Assembly: GCA_025642075.2 (NCBI GenBank)
Contig: JAODUO010001674.1
Span: 7,501-71,500 of the forward strand
Length of the DNA: 64,000 bases
Direction of reading: 5' to 3'
Source of the DNA: Ridgeia piscesae
Taxonomy: Eukaryota > Annelida > Polychaeta > Sabellida > Siboglinidae
This document shows, in pieces, positions 12,324 to 24,600 of the stretch. Below the pieces are notes generated by a model. The model was not told where the DNA came from. It worked only from the letters and a program-made list of their open reading frames with translations, and searched no databases. Numbering within the stretch: position 1 is the stretch's first letter; the number at the start of each line of letters is the position of its first letter. A program made the position numbers and the translations under genes.

Positions 12324-12394
12324 CTGAAAAGTAAACTCTTTATAAATAACGACCACAAAACAGAGAATTTCAGTAATAAAAAGGTCAGTTCTTA

Positions 12395-12620
12395 TATAGC
12401 GGAGTATCCTGCCCTCAGGATCATTCAAAGTGGTTAACACTTTACTTCCCTGGCAGACCTGTTCAATCAAACACCATCTCAACATCTCTGGGAAGCACTC
12501 AGCCATATGCTATAATTAATGTGCAAAAACTGCTTGTACAAAACTTGCCCAAGGTTTCACACTGCAGCACAGGATTCAAATCCGGATTCTCTTAGTCGAG
12601 AGTTCGAAGTTCTACCCCTG
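12395..12620 (-). mobile_element. tRNA-derived SINE just upstream of DPM2 exon 2
   Basis: The minus strand shows a B-box-like GGATTTGAATCC, GCATATGGCTGAGTGC, TTCCCAGAGATGTTGAGATG, GTTTGATTGAACAGGTCTGC and AGTAAAGTGT, the common 3' end of this family. An ORF spanning 12138-12506 is this SINE fused to DPM2 exon 2 by chance. Confidence 0.75.
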
Positions 12621-14689
12621 AGCCATCGTGCTCTATGTAACCTTTCTTTCTAATAACCTTTCTTGTCATGTCATGTTATTGACTTAGTTCATCTAGCCTG
12701 TATCTCTTGGCCGTGAGCCTCGCGTGAGGTTGTTGGATGAATCACCAGCTCAAGTCACTGCTGGGTTCATGAAGTTACAACGATTTGCAATTTTTATATT
12801 TTTAAAAATACTATGCGATCAGCTCATGGGACTGTAATGCAGTGCAATGACACCTGGCTTGTGAGGATGGGCAATAATTGATGTGATTGTTAAAGTGAGT
12901 GCCTTCCAAAAGATGCTAAGAGGTACACTTTTGAGTCATTCAAGTCATTCATGTTTGCCAATTTCTTACTCAGTGCATGACGCTGTTATAAATATATGGA
13001 ACACACAGACAAGTTAGCTTGTAGTCAATTTAACCATTTCAGTGCCACAGTCCATTCTGCTGACCACTAGTTTAGCCAAGAAGTGCTGTGGAGATATCCC
13101 AATGACAGTTTTATGATTACACTTAGTTTTGTGTTACTTTGACAGTAAGAATAAACTGCAAGTCATATAAAAAATGAAATTAATATATTTTCCGGGCAAA
13201 ATGCATTGAAAAAGCGTCTAAGTGAGCAGTATTATGAATAATATTGTGTCACCTGAATAAATTACTACATTTTGGAATTAAATAATAAAAATTCTGCCCT
13301 TTCAGGAAATGTATAAATTACTAAGTGACAAGTCACATATGTCCTAGACGATTCATCCTATATTTATTTTTTAAAGTTATTTTCACTTTTAAGTCTTAAC
13401 ACAAATCAGTGGATATTATCGCTATTGTTGGCACTCTTGGGGGAACATTTATAGTCAGTTGTGCATTTTAAACATTACTTATTATCTTTTTTGGGATATA
13501 AATAACTTGGGACTTATGTAGTAAGACAAGTGCATAAAAATGCAAGTTTAGGCTAGAACGGTGTGCACGTTTTGCAAAGCATTGGGCTTGACACTGTCAA
13601 TGTCATGATTGCCAATTATTGTAAATCAGTGCATTGAGCGCTGTTTAGACTGGCATTGAAATAAACAGTTATGAGACTGGTCACAATATGAAGTACACTG
13701 TAGAGCGCGCTTGTATACGACAACCAGTGGCACCACATCATGGATCCAGGAAAACTGTGACTATTTAATAAAGCTACCCTGGTACTTGTATTTTGCAACA
13801 AAGACATAGGCTCAATTATTCCGGCTCCATGATATGGCAGCATTTTTGCACCCCTTACTACTGCCTGGGAAAATTTTGCTCAGCATTTGTGACTGCCAGA
13901 GCGGCCTTACCCAAGTCAAGAATCGAGTAGAAATGCTATTTGGCTCTCTGACCGAATTTGAAGAAACAATTTATAAGGATACTGTATTAAATTTAAACAA
14001 ACTTCAAAATTAAACATAGTACTGAAAGTGAAACAAGTCACACATAATTTAATTTATTTTTAGTTTTCATCTGATTGTTGATAACTTAGTTTCGTTGTCA
14101 AAAGCACAGCTTAAACATGAATTATTATACACGTAAACCTGTGGCTGTGATTTAATACCAAACACTCTCAGTGACAGTGTCTGAAACATTGACAGCTAGG
14201 CGAGTGATAATATGGTATGGCTACGTAAATATACTGAATATGCCTTCAAAATTACGGTAAGTCCTAATTTCCTTTCAAGAAATACAAATTGTTACCATGT
14301 TTGTCAATCCTGCTGCCAAACAATATGATATAAGTTACTGTTCAATGAGATGTACTCTAAACAAGCTTCTCATCCACGCCTTACTGACATGTCAACAATA
14401 TAGAGCTCTTGAAACATAAATGTTGATTGGTTAGAAGTTATTGAGTTGTCCAATCAACAAAATTATTACAAAAAAGGTTGAGTAGTAGTGCCCTCTAGTG
14501 ACGAAGCAATAAACTCGGCCTTGAAGTGTAAAATTGGTTTCGTTAGTGATGTCACAATTTTAATGTGTCTAAGAAGACTTCTAGAAATCACACAAGAGAT
14601 ACGAAGATGGTAACACAGTGCCAAAAATTGCCCACTTGTCAACCGGTTATTTGACCATGAAATGTACGATTCTGAATGCCCTGAGCTCA
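12621..14689. other. DPM2 first intron / upstream region, no further gene identified
   Basis: AT-rich sequence with short ORFs only. I see no conserved exon on the plus strand. The DPM2 first exon should lie here or just beyond. Confidence 0.5.
14296..14298 (-). CDS. DPM2: Candidate DPM2 initiator codon exon
   Basis: The minus strand reads ACAAACATG followed by GTAACA, a passable donor with A at -3. Splicing here to 12323 gives M-ATGSDQ, as in the family. A second ATG|GT at about 14654 has a worse donor (GTCAAA). Neither is proven. Confidence 0.3.
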
Positions 14690-14868
14690 CTCGAACAGCG
14701 GCCTGACTGAAATGAAGCTCAGCCTCAGCCGGCTCAGGCTAGGGCTACGCCGCTAGGGGCATGCCTCAGTCGATTATTGGTTATTGCGGCATGTGGTGAA
14801 ATCGGCCCGTTACTCGTTACTGTTAGGGTATGTCGGCATACAAATTCGATTGTGTCTCACGACTACAG
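14690..14868. promoter_or_regulatory. Probable bidirectional promoter and EXD3 leader exon
   Basis: A locally GC-richer stretch between the DPM2 (-) and EXD3 (+) genes. It holds an ATTGG (inverted CCAAT) at 14776-14780 and no TATA box. ACTACAG followed by GTGAAT at 14869 is a plausible donor ending a non-coding EXD3 first exon, which would join the acceptor at 14957. The promoter role is inferred from gene orientation. Confidence 0.45.
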
Positions 14869-14957
14869 GTGAATTTTAGGTGTATTTCCCTGTCAGTAAT
14901 AAAAAAAATTGGGATATCCGTTTTTATTGTTTTATAAATTGTTATTATTTTTTTCAG

Positions 14958-15657
14958 ATCACAGAGCTGCATTAGACAGACTCTTACCGAGCCTCTCGTA
15001 GTTCAGGTTTGGCTTGCGGAGAACGAGGAAACATCACAACTTCAGCACCCAGACATACACAGGAAACGGACCCGAATCAGGCCAATCTCCGCAAAGTAGG
15101 ACCTTGAAAAACATTGTGTCCGTTCCAACAGCTACACCACAATGTCATACGGCAACTATGATGATGACTGTTACGACGATTTTGATGAAGACGACAACGA
15201 CTGGCAGATTGGTGACGATGCTAAAACTGTGCTGCCTGTTGGCACAGTACCAAGTGCTTCCGTCACACACACTGGTGAAATGACAAGTGGAACGGTTTCT
15301 AGTGACAGAGAATGCACTGTCCAGGATAGTGGTGGGTTTCCACAACCAGTCGCTATGAGTAAGGGCGAGTCAGTCACTCAGCACCCTTGTAGTAGTAGTA
15401 GTAGTCAAAGCCACCCCGTCCCAGTGCAGCTCCAAGGAACAGGCACAGCTACAGCTACTGCCCAGAAACCTATGCCTACAAGGGGCTGGGGGCAGGGCAG
15501 GGGGCGAGGTAGGGGGCGGGGTGTGATGGTACTGGCGGACCACACCAACGATGTCGTACAAGTCGTACAAAACAACCCGAAAGTTTCTGCCTCGTGGATC
15601 AAAGGAATGCTGACCAATGAACAGGAAGGCAGCAAGGCGCCTGTTGGATCCAGAGAG
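14958..15657 (+). CDS. EXD3: EXD3 first coding exon: acidic and RG-rich N-terminus
   Basis: After a TTTTTTCAG acceptor, 14958-15141 is 5' UTR and the ATG is at 15142. Residues 7-20 are almost all Asp/Glu. Residues 84-88 are poly-Ser and residues 114-127 are [14 protein letters not shown]. The exon ends in phase 0 at 15657 before GTATGT. Low-complexity acidic and RG tracts are not a feature I recall of vertebrate EXD3. RG repeats commonly bind RNA or, when methylated, Tudor domains. Confidence 0.85.
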
Positions 15658-18600
15658 GTATGTTAAATTCAGGTAATTTAATAAAGAAGCACATATTGCA
15701 TTAATATGAATCTGGAAAAAAAGTCAATTTGTTGGTGTGCCAGTGATGCTTGTAATGTGCAAAAATTATTGTTTAAGAATTTACCACACTTGCATTTTTT
15801 TAGATTCCACATGGTCAATTAAATTAAAACAATTCAAAGTGTGACTTCTTTTCAGGGTCATAGACAAATCCCTAAAATTTCAGACTTGACAACCAGATGC
15901 AGTGGGGGAAACTTATGCACATACGTTATACTTAGGTATATTCGTTTGATTTGTTTCGACTAAGTTACAACAATGACGCAACCCAGTTACATTATTTGAT
16001 AGAATATGAACAAGTGAGGCTCAGAATGATTGGGTCATTATCATGACATGGATTTGATTGCAAATACAGTTACCAGTTCACTGTACTTGTGTTCATAGGT
16101 TGACCAGGAATGGTTATTGAAAATCAAGGCAGCCTATGCTGTGAGACACGTGAACCAAACCACCGCGATTCAGCTCTTACGCCAATGTTTCCATTCCGTA
16201 GAAAATCCCTACACTACTGCCCTCTATTTGTACGACAATGCGGCGGACAACAGTAGCCACAGTGGTAAGTGATTTCTACATCCTTCGTGTTGGTAGAGGG
16301 TTTGACCCAGCTGATTGCTGTAGAAATATTGATGGCAGGGAGAAGGGACAGTCCAGTGCGCGTGTACTGACATTTTTGTAACTCCCAGTGTATTTTTGTC
16401 AATTCCAAAAGATGAAAAACCTTATGTAAATGTTTCCCTTGAGTAATATGTGCAAATTATAACTGAATGATCATGACGCTCACAACATGTGTAGTTCATG
16501 TACATTCCCATATTAGTGACGACCAAGTTGTATAGTATTTCGAACTCTGGAAGTCAACAGGGAAACTTGAATTATAACTTGAGACTCGGGTTATAATATT
16601 GGCCGTTTGCACTTTCTTCTTCTATTCTCTTCTTCTAACAAAGCAAATTTCTGAATAAACAAACCTGATTCACAGTGGCTAAATACATTGTAGTAGGAAG
16701 ATTTTCAAATGGGGAATGATAGACAATCACTTATTGGATATATAATATATATATGTGTGCTTTTGTTTCGCATGTTTCTGCAGGAAGGTCCGGTGCTCTG
16801 TGCAACTGTGTGATGAATGAATTTGAGAATTGGACAAAGCGAAATAGCTTGAGGTACTCGCACTGCCTGGATGACAAAACCAAGATGGCTGTATTCCGAT
16901 CAGCCGTTGCCAACAACATGGTCGCCTTTGACCTCATCGTGAAAACGTACGGCCTCAACTACGAAGGAAACAGTCACTTTGTTGAGCTTGTGCGACAGTT
17001 TGTTCAGCAGAAGAAATACAAGGAGGTTGATTTATCTTTTCAGCTTCTTTCATTTGTGTCATTTCTCTGTCTATCAGTCATTCTCCTGACATTTTAAATA
17101 TTTATATCTCTTAGTCATACATATAAAATGTAACTAGGTAGGTAAGCCGAACATAACAGGTTTAATACCTGTTTAGAATATCCCATGTATTATCAGGATA
17201 TTTGTATAGAAACTAGACAGTGCGGATGCTGCTTTGTTTTGATATTATGTGTAATAATCTAATGTGTGATAGTGACTAACATTTGACTGATGTTTTTCCA
17301 GGCAGCTGTGTCTATCACAAAGCTCAGCTTACAGGAACATTTTGACATCAAAGAGGTGAGAATCATAAAAGGTGGCTCAAGAATGTAATGTAAACTTAAA
17401 CGTGGAACGTAAACTTACTGATGTCACACTAGATCCACATATCAAACACTACACTAGATGCTCATGTAAACGCGAAAATCAGTTTGTACAAATCAGACTC
17501 TATTTTATGAAAATATTGCCAAATGGCGCTGTCATTTACAAACGTACCTTAAGTTACAACCTTGCCTATCCACCATAGCTCCCTGAGTCTGACGTATCAG
17601 TCGATTGCTGACAACTGGAATTGCTTATTGACCGAGATCGATTAACCCTTTTGTATTGATGCCCCTCTGAGCTTGTTTTCTAAAGATTTCGGTGCTATAG
17701 AAGTTATCTAATTAGCATTATTACCTTTTCGAATTGCTTGAGTGTGAGAACACTGCTGAAGCTAACGTGGCTTAGCTCTCAAAGATACACACGCACATAC
17801 ACACAACACACACACACACACACACACACTAAACGAAACTAAAAATATTAAGTAAACATCAGATGATTTGTTTCACATGTTCATTTAAAATGATGCCTTT
17901 AATTTAATTAGTGCACTTTTCTCTCACCAGGTGGTGCTGCCGTTGATCTTACAGGATAAGATCAACCTTGTTGAAAGTTACGTTTACAAGCACCCTGACC
18001 AGCAGGTGGCGCTACTGAAGTTACTGGACAATCTAGTTGACAGAGACACAGACATCGCTAGCATCATACAGTAAGCGCCGTCCTGTCATTTTAGTCATGT
18101 CACATGTGTTTTCAATAAAACACATTGGGAAACAAAATATCCTACATGGAGAAGTGTAGATATTACTTAAACTATTCACATACTGTTTGGGAGCCCCAAC
18201 GAAAAATCCCCAAATGACATGTGTAATGTACTATGTGAAATAACGTCTGGATTATGCACAGACTTACATGTATGTAATAAAAAGATAAAGTAAATAGATC
18301 GCTGTGGGCCAGACTAAAAAGCAAACGCTATAGGTGACCATGGAGTAATTTAGGGTCATAACATTACAGCCAGCGACGCTAGAAGTTGTTTTCTCGGTAG
18401 CGTAAAGTGTGATCAGTGAAACAATATAAATCCACAAGAAGCATCCTGCTCTGACAGGGACACCAGCTATCCTTTTCCTGCACTTTTCTTCGAAGTGTCG
18501 TCAGGTGATGACCACCAACAATGTCACATGACAACCAGGAAATGAATCGGTTCAGTGCTGAAGAAGATAAGAAGTGGATTTATTTTTCCAAACTACAAAT

Positions 18601-21600
18601 ACAAAATAATAATACATTTTATACAGGTGCAACACCCAGTCAGGATTCTGGAGGCGCCAACTAAGACTTATATATAGAAAGTCGTTATTGTTGGAGCCAC
18701 CAGTCATAATTGTTTAAAAAAAATTCTGTTGAGTGGAAGTTAAATATGAAGTCTGTTATATAAAATGTAGACACTGCAATGACAATGTAGTGGTGTCCAT
18801 CGTAAGTGAGAAATGTGTTTGTTGTGTTGTAGTATGCAGTAAGTTCATAGTGTGTTTTGAGGTTAATGGATGTTGCATAGACTATAGTGTTTGGGGGTAG
18901 ATTACATAATTGCAGGTTGATTGGGTCTGTATGTGCAGACATAGCAATCAGGGGTTTATGCAGGATCAAATGATTGCCAGTCACACATGTTTTGGTGGAC
19001 ACATGGATGTTAATTGTTAAGCCAGTTTACAAACTTTCAAATGTATCTGATGACCTGAAATGGACTACAAACACACATGTCACACCATTTACACTCACTT
19101 TCAAGTAACAATATCTATGGTTTTGGGAGACCTTTTTTGCTCCTTCATTTTTTATCCATCCACCACCCGTCCACCCATATATTTCTACCCATCCACAATG
19201 GTTTTTACCCGTCCAAATAATGGGTGGACGGGTCTCTGCATAAAGCTATGATAACAATATTAATGTTTGCCGAAGAAGGTACTGAAAGGACACAAGACGT
19301 TTTGTTTGAGTAGAATAAGATTCAGAAAGGTAACCTATCACATGACATCATACATGGCACAAGTTTTATTTAGCTTTGCTCCCCAATGATTCCTCAGCAG
19401 TGGGAGACGAGAATCAAATTGACATCTTGTGATGTTTGCTCGAATTGTGTCTGCAGCGAGGTGAATGTATCGGGCGTTAAGCCGGAACGACTACAACGGA
19501 AAGTACTCTGCAAACTGGCCATGCGATTGATGAAGCTCTACCAGATTCCACAGGGTAGGTCTACTAAGTCAGAGCTCACAGCCCTACTATACTCTCCTCC
19601 CATAGTAACCGTACACCCCTACCCCAGTATGCATGTCACAAACGTATCGTTGGAAGTTTCCTAAATCATTTATGGTTCTAGTTTCTTCTAGTTGTTTCCA
19701 GTTTTCAGCAACTTTACGTTCTATTAGCTGGCCAATCTGGATATGCTTCGGTTACAATTGTATGGTCGTATGAGGTCTTATTCAACTTGCAGCATTTGTC
19801 AGAACATTATCGCCAAATTACTGTTCTATGCTGGCGCTGAGGGTGGTCAATGCCAGGGTGGTCACTGCCAGGGTGGTCAATGCCAGGGTGGTCAATGCCA
19901 GGCTGGTCACTGCCAGGGTGGTCACTGCCAGGGTGGTCACTGCCATGGTGGTCAATGCCAGGGTGCCTGTCATCCTCGGTGGTTCTTTTACATCTCAAAT
20001 TGAGATGGGACAGACATTAATTTGATCTCAAATTCCCCTATGTCGGGAGCCATGTTTTACACCAAATATGCCTGCCTGGTCTGGGTTTTAATCAGACGCA
20101 TATGCTAACCACTGCACTGCAGTCTATTTATTCCTGCTGCTGACTCATTTCTAGGAACCAGGTACAGTCTGTACTCCTGCCCAACATCAAGCCTCATCAG
20201 TCTCCACAAGCTGACTTCAAAGTCGAAGTTGGAAACTTGTTACTCAGTTCACAACAACAGCCATGTACACATCATGACCACTAACATTCTGATATCACAA
20301 GCCTGAAATAGTTCTCCCCAGGTTTGTGAATAAGATTCTGCTATGGTTTCTCTTGTTTACAGAGCTGTGTCCTAATGTGACCAACAGCCGCAGTTTTGGG
20401 GGTCTTCGATACCTTCTCTACAAGAAATATGTCGAGGTAATATTTTAACTGACTTCCTCAGTTGCTACTCTGTCCAACCCAGAATTCCTGTCACAAAATT
20501 AACAGTGCATAGACGTCTTGATTGATTGGCTGACTGATTTATTGATCAGTAAATTGATTTTGACTGAATAAATACTCAGCACATGTACACATTTCCCTAT
20601 AAATTCTTTGCATTCATCGATGACCACTCGAAAGAAAAGTATTGCTTTTATTTTTAAGTAATCCTATTAGTTTAAGGCATGTTTCCAGTTAGCCATTCCT
20701 ACTAGACTACATGTAATAATGTAACATGTTATAGTTGACAATGTTATATCTGCTTTCTGTGATTTCTCTCACCCGAGTAAATCACCGAATGATCTGTGGT
20801 AACATTTTAAACATGCACACAGAGTTGCAAAAAACAGCCAGATTGAGATAATTTTGGGATGTGGTTTCTTTGGGAAACCATCCCTGCACTTGAGTGTAAG
20901 CAAAGTAACATCATCCAGTCAGTTATGTTGGTGTTTACTGTGCATGTGGTTGTGTCGTGTTACAGAAAACCCTTGGGTCTGAGCAATGGGACGATTTAGT
21001 GGAGGTGAGTGATTCCTCGTCTTCTCCTCTGTTACTGGTTTCTTCTCTCCATCCCTAATCACTAAATGTTGCCAAAAAATGAAATGCAACATTTTATTAT
21101 CACTGGCTGATTTAACTATTGGTCAGCTTCCATTTTATAGTATTTGTATTATAAAAGTAGTATTACAATAACGATTACCGTATTTTGTATGACACTATTG
21201 TTGGAGTACGTTATATGATGATTTCAACATTTTAGTTACATGAAGCCTCTCCAACAATTTGCACATTAGTCGGCCAATGAAATTAAAAGCTGCTTGTTAC
21301 TAAAAACAAACAAATGCATGAATACTGAATATTATAGGAATAAAAAGACATTTCAAAATTATATATTCTTTTTTCTGGGATTTGAAATATGAATGAATAA
21401 ATAATAAAAATTATATTCTAGTTGAGATAATAAAATATAAAAGATCTCAGGCGAAAACATTGATGTTGTAAGCATTGTTTCCATGGCAACAGAGCGCAGT
21501 CAGTGAGAACGAGTGGCTCAAGTCGCAGCTCGGTGGAGCAGCTCGTGGAGTATCTGGACATACGAGAGGCCGCCCGCTGGGCTGACCACTTCAGCCTCCC

Positions 21601-24600
21601 CCCGGAGTCACTGCCCCACCAGGTCGCTGCCGAGCTACAGAAGTCGACCTCCAGGTGGCGGTCTTATTTATATCATCAACAAGACCTAGTTAATCTTACA
21701 TCAATATTGTAATGAGTTTAAAACAATTGTAAAGATAAAGTACAACCTGTTTTTACATCAATATTGTAATGAGTTTAAAACAATTGTAAAGATCACATAC
21801 AACCTGTTTTTACATCAATATTGTAATGAGTTTAAAACAATTGTAAAGATCACGTACAACCTGGTTTACATCAATATTGTAATGAGTTTAAAACAATTGT
21901 AAAGATCACGTACAACCTGTTTTACATCAATATTGTAATGAGTTTAAAACAATTGTAAAGATCATGTACAACCTGTTTTTACATCAATATTGTAATGAGT
22001 TAAAAATAATTGTAAAGATCAAGTACAACCTGTTTTTACATCAATATTGTAATGAGTTTAAAACAATTGTAAAGATCAAGAACAACCTGTTTTTACATCA
22101 ATATTGTAATGAGTTTAAAACAATTGTAAAGATCAAGTACAACCTGTTTTTACATCAATATTGTAATGAGTTTAAAACAATTGTAAAGATCACGTACAAC
22201 CTGTTTTTACATCAATATTGTAATGAGTTTAAAACAATTGTAAAGATCAAGAACTACCTGTTTTTACATCAATATTGTAAACAGTTTAAAACAATTGTAA
22301 AGATCAAGTACAACCTGTTTTACATCAATATTGTAATGAGTTTAAAACAATTGTAAAGATCAAGTACAACCTGTTTTACATCAATATTGTAATGAGTTTA
22401 AAACAATTGTAAAGATCAAGTACAACCTGTTTTTACATCAATATTATAATGAGTTAAAAAAATATGATGGTCAAGATCTAGTACAACCCGCTTTTCCTGT
22501 GGTCAAGGCTTACTGGATTTGGGGTTTTGAAGACGGGCGTAAATAATTGTTTATGAGGATATGCATATTTTCTGTGACTGTTTGGAATTGCAGATCAGCT
22601 AAGGGCGTTTAGTGTAACTTTACTGGCATATATCTGACACTTGTTTGCAAATATGAACATAAAAACACAGATTCTTTTAGTTCTGTTAGGGTTTGTGTGA
22701 ACACTGGTGTTTTATGTTAACATGATTGTTTTGGTGGGACCTTTCAATTTCTGTTGGGACAAGTCAGCATGATTGTGTAGTGTTCCTACCAGACAAATCA
22801 ACATGATTCTGTAGTGGTCCTACCAGACAAGTCAACATGATTGTGTAGTGGTCCTACCAGACAAGTCAACATGATTGTGTAGTGGTCCTACCAGACAAGT
22901 CAGCATGATTGTGTAGTGGTCCTACCAGACAAGTCAGCATGATTGTGTAGTGGTCCTACCAGACAAATCAACATGATTCTGTAGTGGTTCTACCAGACAA
23001 GTCAACATGATTGTGTAGTGGTCCTACCAGACAAGTCAACATGATTGTGCAGTGGTCCTACCAGATAAGTCAACATGATTGTGCAGTGGTCCTACCAGAC
23101 AAGTCAACATGGGTGTGTAGTGGTCCTACCAGACAAGTCAACATGATTGTGTAGTGGTCCTACCAGACAAGTCAACATGATTGTGCAGTGGTCCTACCAG
23201 ATAAGTCAACATGATTGTGCAGTGGTCCTACCAGACAAGTCAACATGGGTGTGTAGTGGTCTACCAGACAAGTCAACATGATTGTGTAGTGGTCCTACCA
23301 GACAAGTCAACATGATTGTGCAGTGGTCCTACCAGATAAGTCAACATGATTGTGCAGTGGTCCTACCAGACAAGTCAACATGGGTGTGTAGTGGTCCTAC
23401 CAGATAAGTAAACATGACTGTGCAGTGGTCCTACCAGACAAGTCAACATGATTGTGCAGTGGTCCTACCAGATAAGTCAACATGATTGTGCAGTGGTCCT
23501 ACCAGACAAGTCAACATGGGTGTGTAGTGGTCCTACCAGACAAGTAAACATGACTGTGCAGTGGTCCTACCAGACAAGTCAACATGATTCTGTAGTGGTC
23601 CTACCAGACAAGTCAACATGATTCTGTAGTGGTCCTATCAGACAAGTCAGCATGACTGTGTAGTGGTCCTACCAGACAAGTCAACATGATTCTGTAGTGG
23701 TCCTACCAGACAAGTCAACATGATTCTGTAGTGGTCCTATCAGACAAGTCAACATGATTGTGTAGTGACCCTACCAGACAAGTACTTTCTGACAGTTAGT
23801 GTCTGGTCCTGTATGTGTTTGTTTATTGTATTTATGTTAAATACATTTTCTGAATGCTGCAAGTGTAGTTTTGGGACACGCTGGAACAACAGCCTTTTTC
23901 TAGAAGTGAGATTTAACTCTGCTAGCATATTTATCCAGGGCGATGGGGATGGGACCTCGGGATCACATATTTATTTATTTTGATGCGCATTCATGCCCCG
24001 TTAGTCATGCATTTAACGAGAGTTTGTTGTGAGATTTAATGTGCTTCCACCTATTGGATGGTCGTTCATCAGGTGTAAAATTCAAATTGCCCTGGTCGCG
24101 TTTACTGGGTGGTCGTCAGTGAAAAATTGGTCCTAAACGGCAGGTGGTCGTCAATCAGGGGGGTCGTTCAGGGGGGTTTTACTGTAAGCACAACACTTGA
24201 GAAATGTATACATACGTTGTTGCAGCTTCCGAGCCGTGGGAGGTGAACTAGAAGACTGGGAAGAAGAGTGTAGTGGACAGTCCACATGTCACACCCTCGC
24301 ACTGGACACTGGTGACATCACATGGGTGGACACTAGTGACACCTTCCACCAGTGTCTCGATGACATCTCACAGGTGTGTGTGTGTCACAGATGGGCGCTA
24401 GCCACGTCTTCTCTTGTCATTGTTCGTTGTGTGCAGTTTGTCAGGTGCCTCGCTGAGTAACCTGTTGTGTTTTACTTAGTTTTAATGCAATAGATTTATG
24501 TCATTACTATGTATTTTTAGTCTTTTAAGTGGAAATTGATCTTGACGAAAAACCACTACATTGTAATGACTATTCCTGTCACTTCATTTTGCACAATTTG

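Noticed and set aside
12138..12506. Single 122-aa membrane-protein ORF on the minus strand
   Set aside because: Chance fusion of a SINE, DPM2 exon 2 and intron sequence; only 12234-12323 is coding.
21698..23783. CRISPR-like array
   Set aside because: Units are contiguous with no unique spacers, and the genome is eukaryotic; these are minisatellites.
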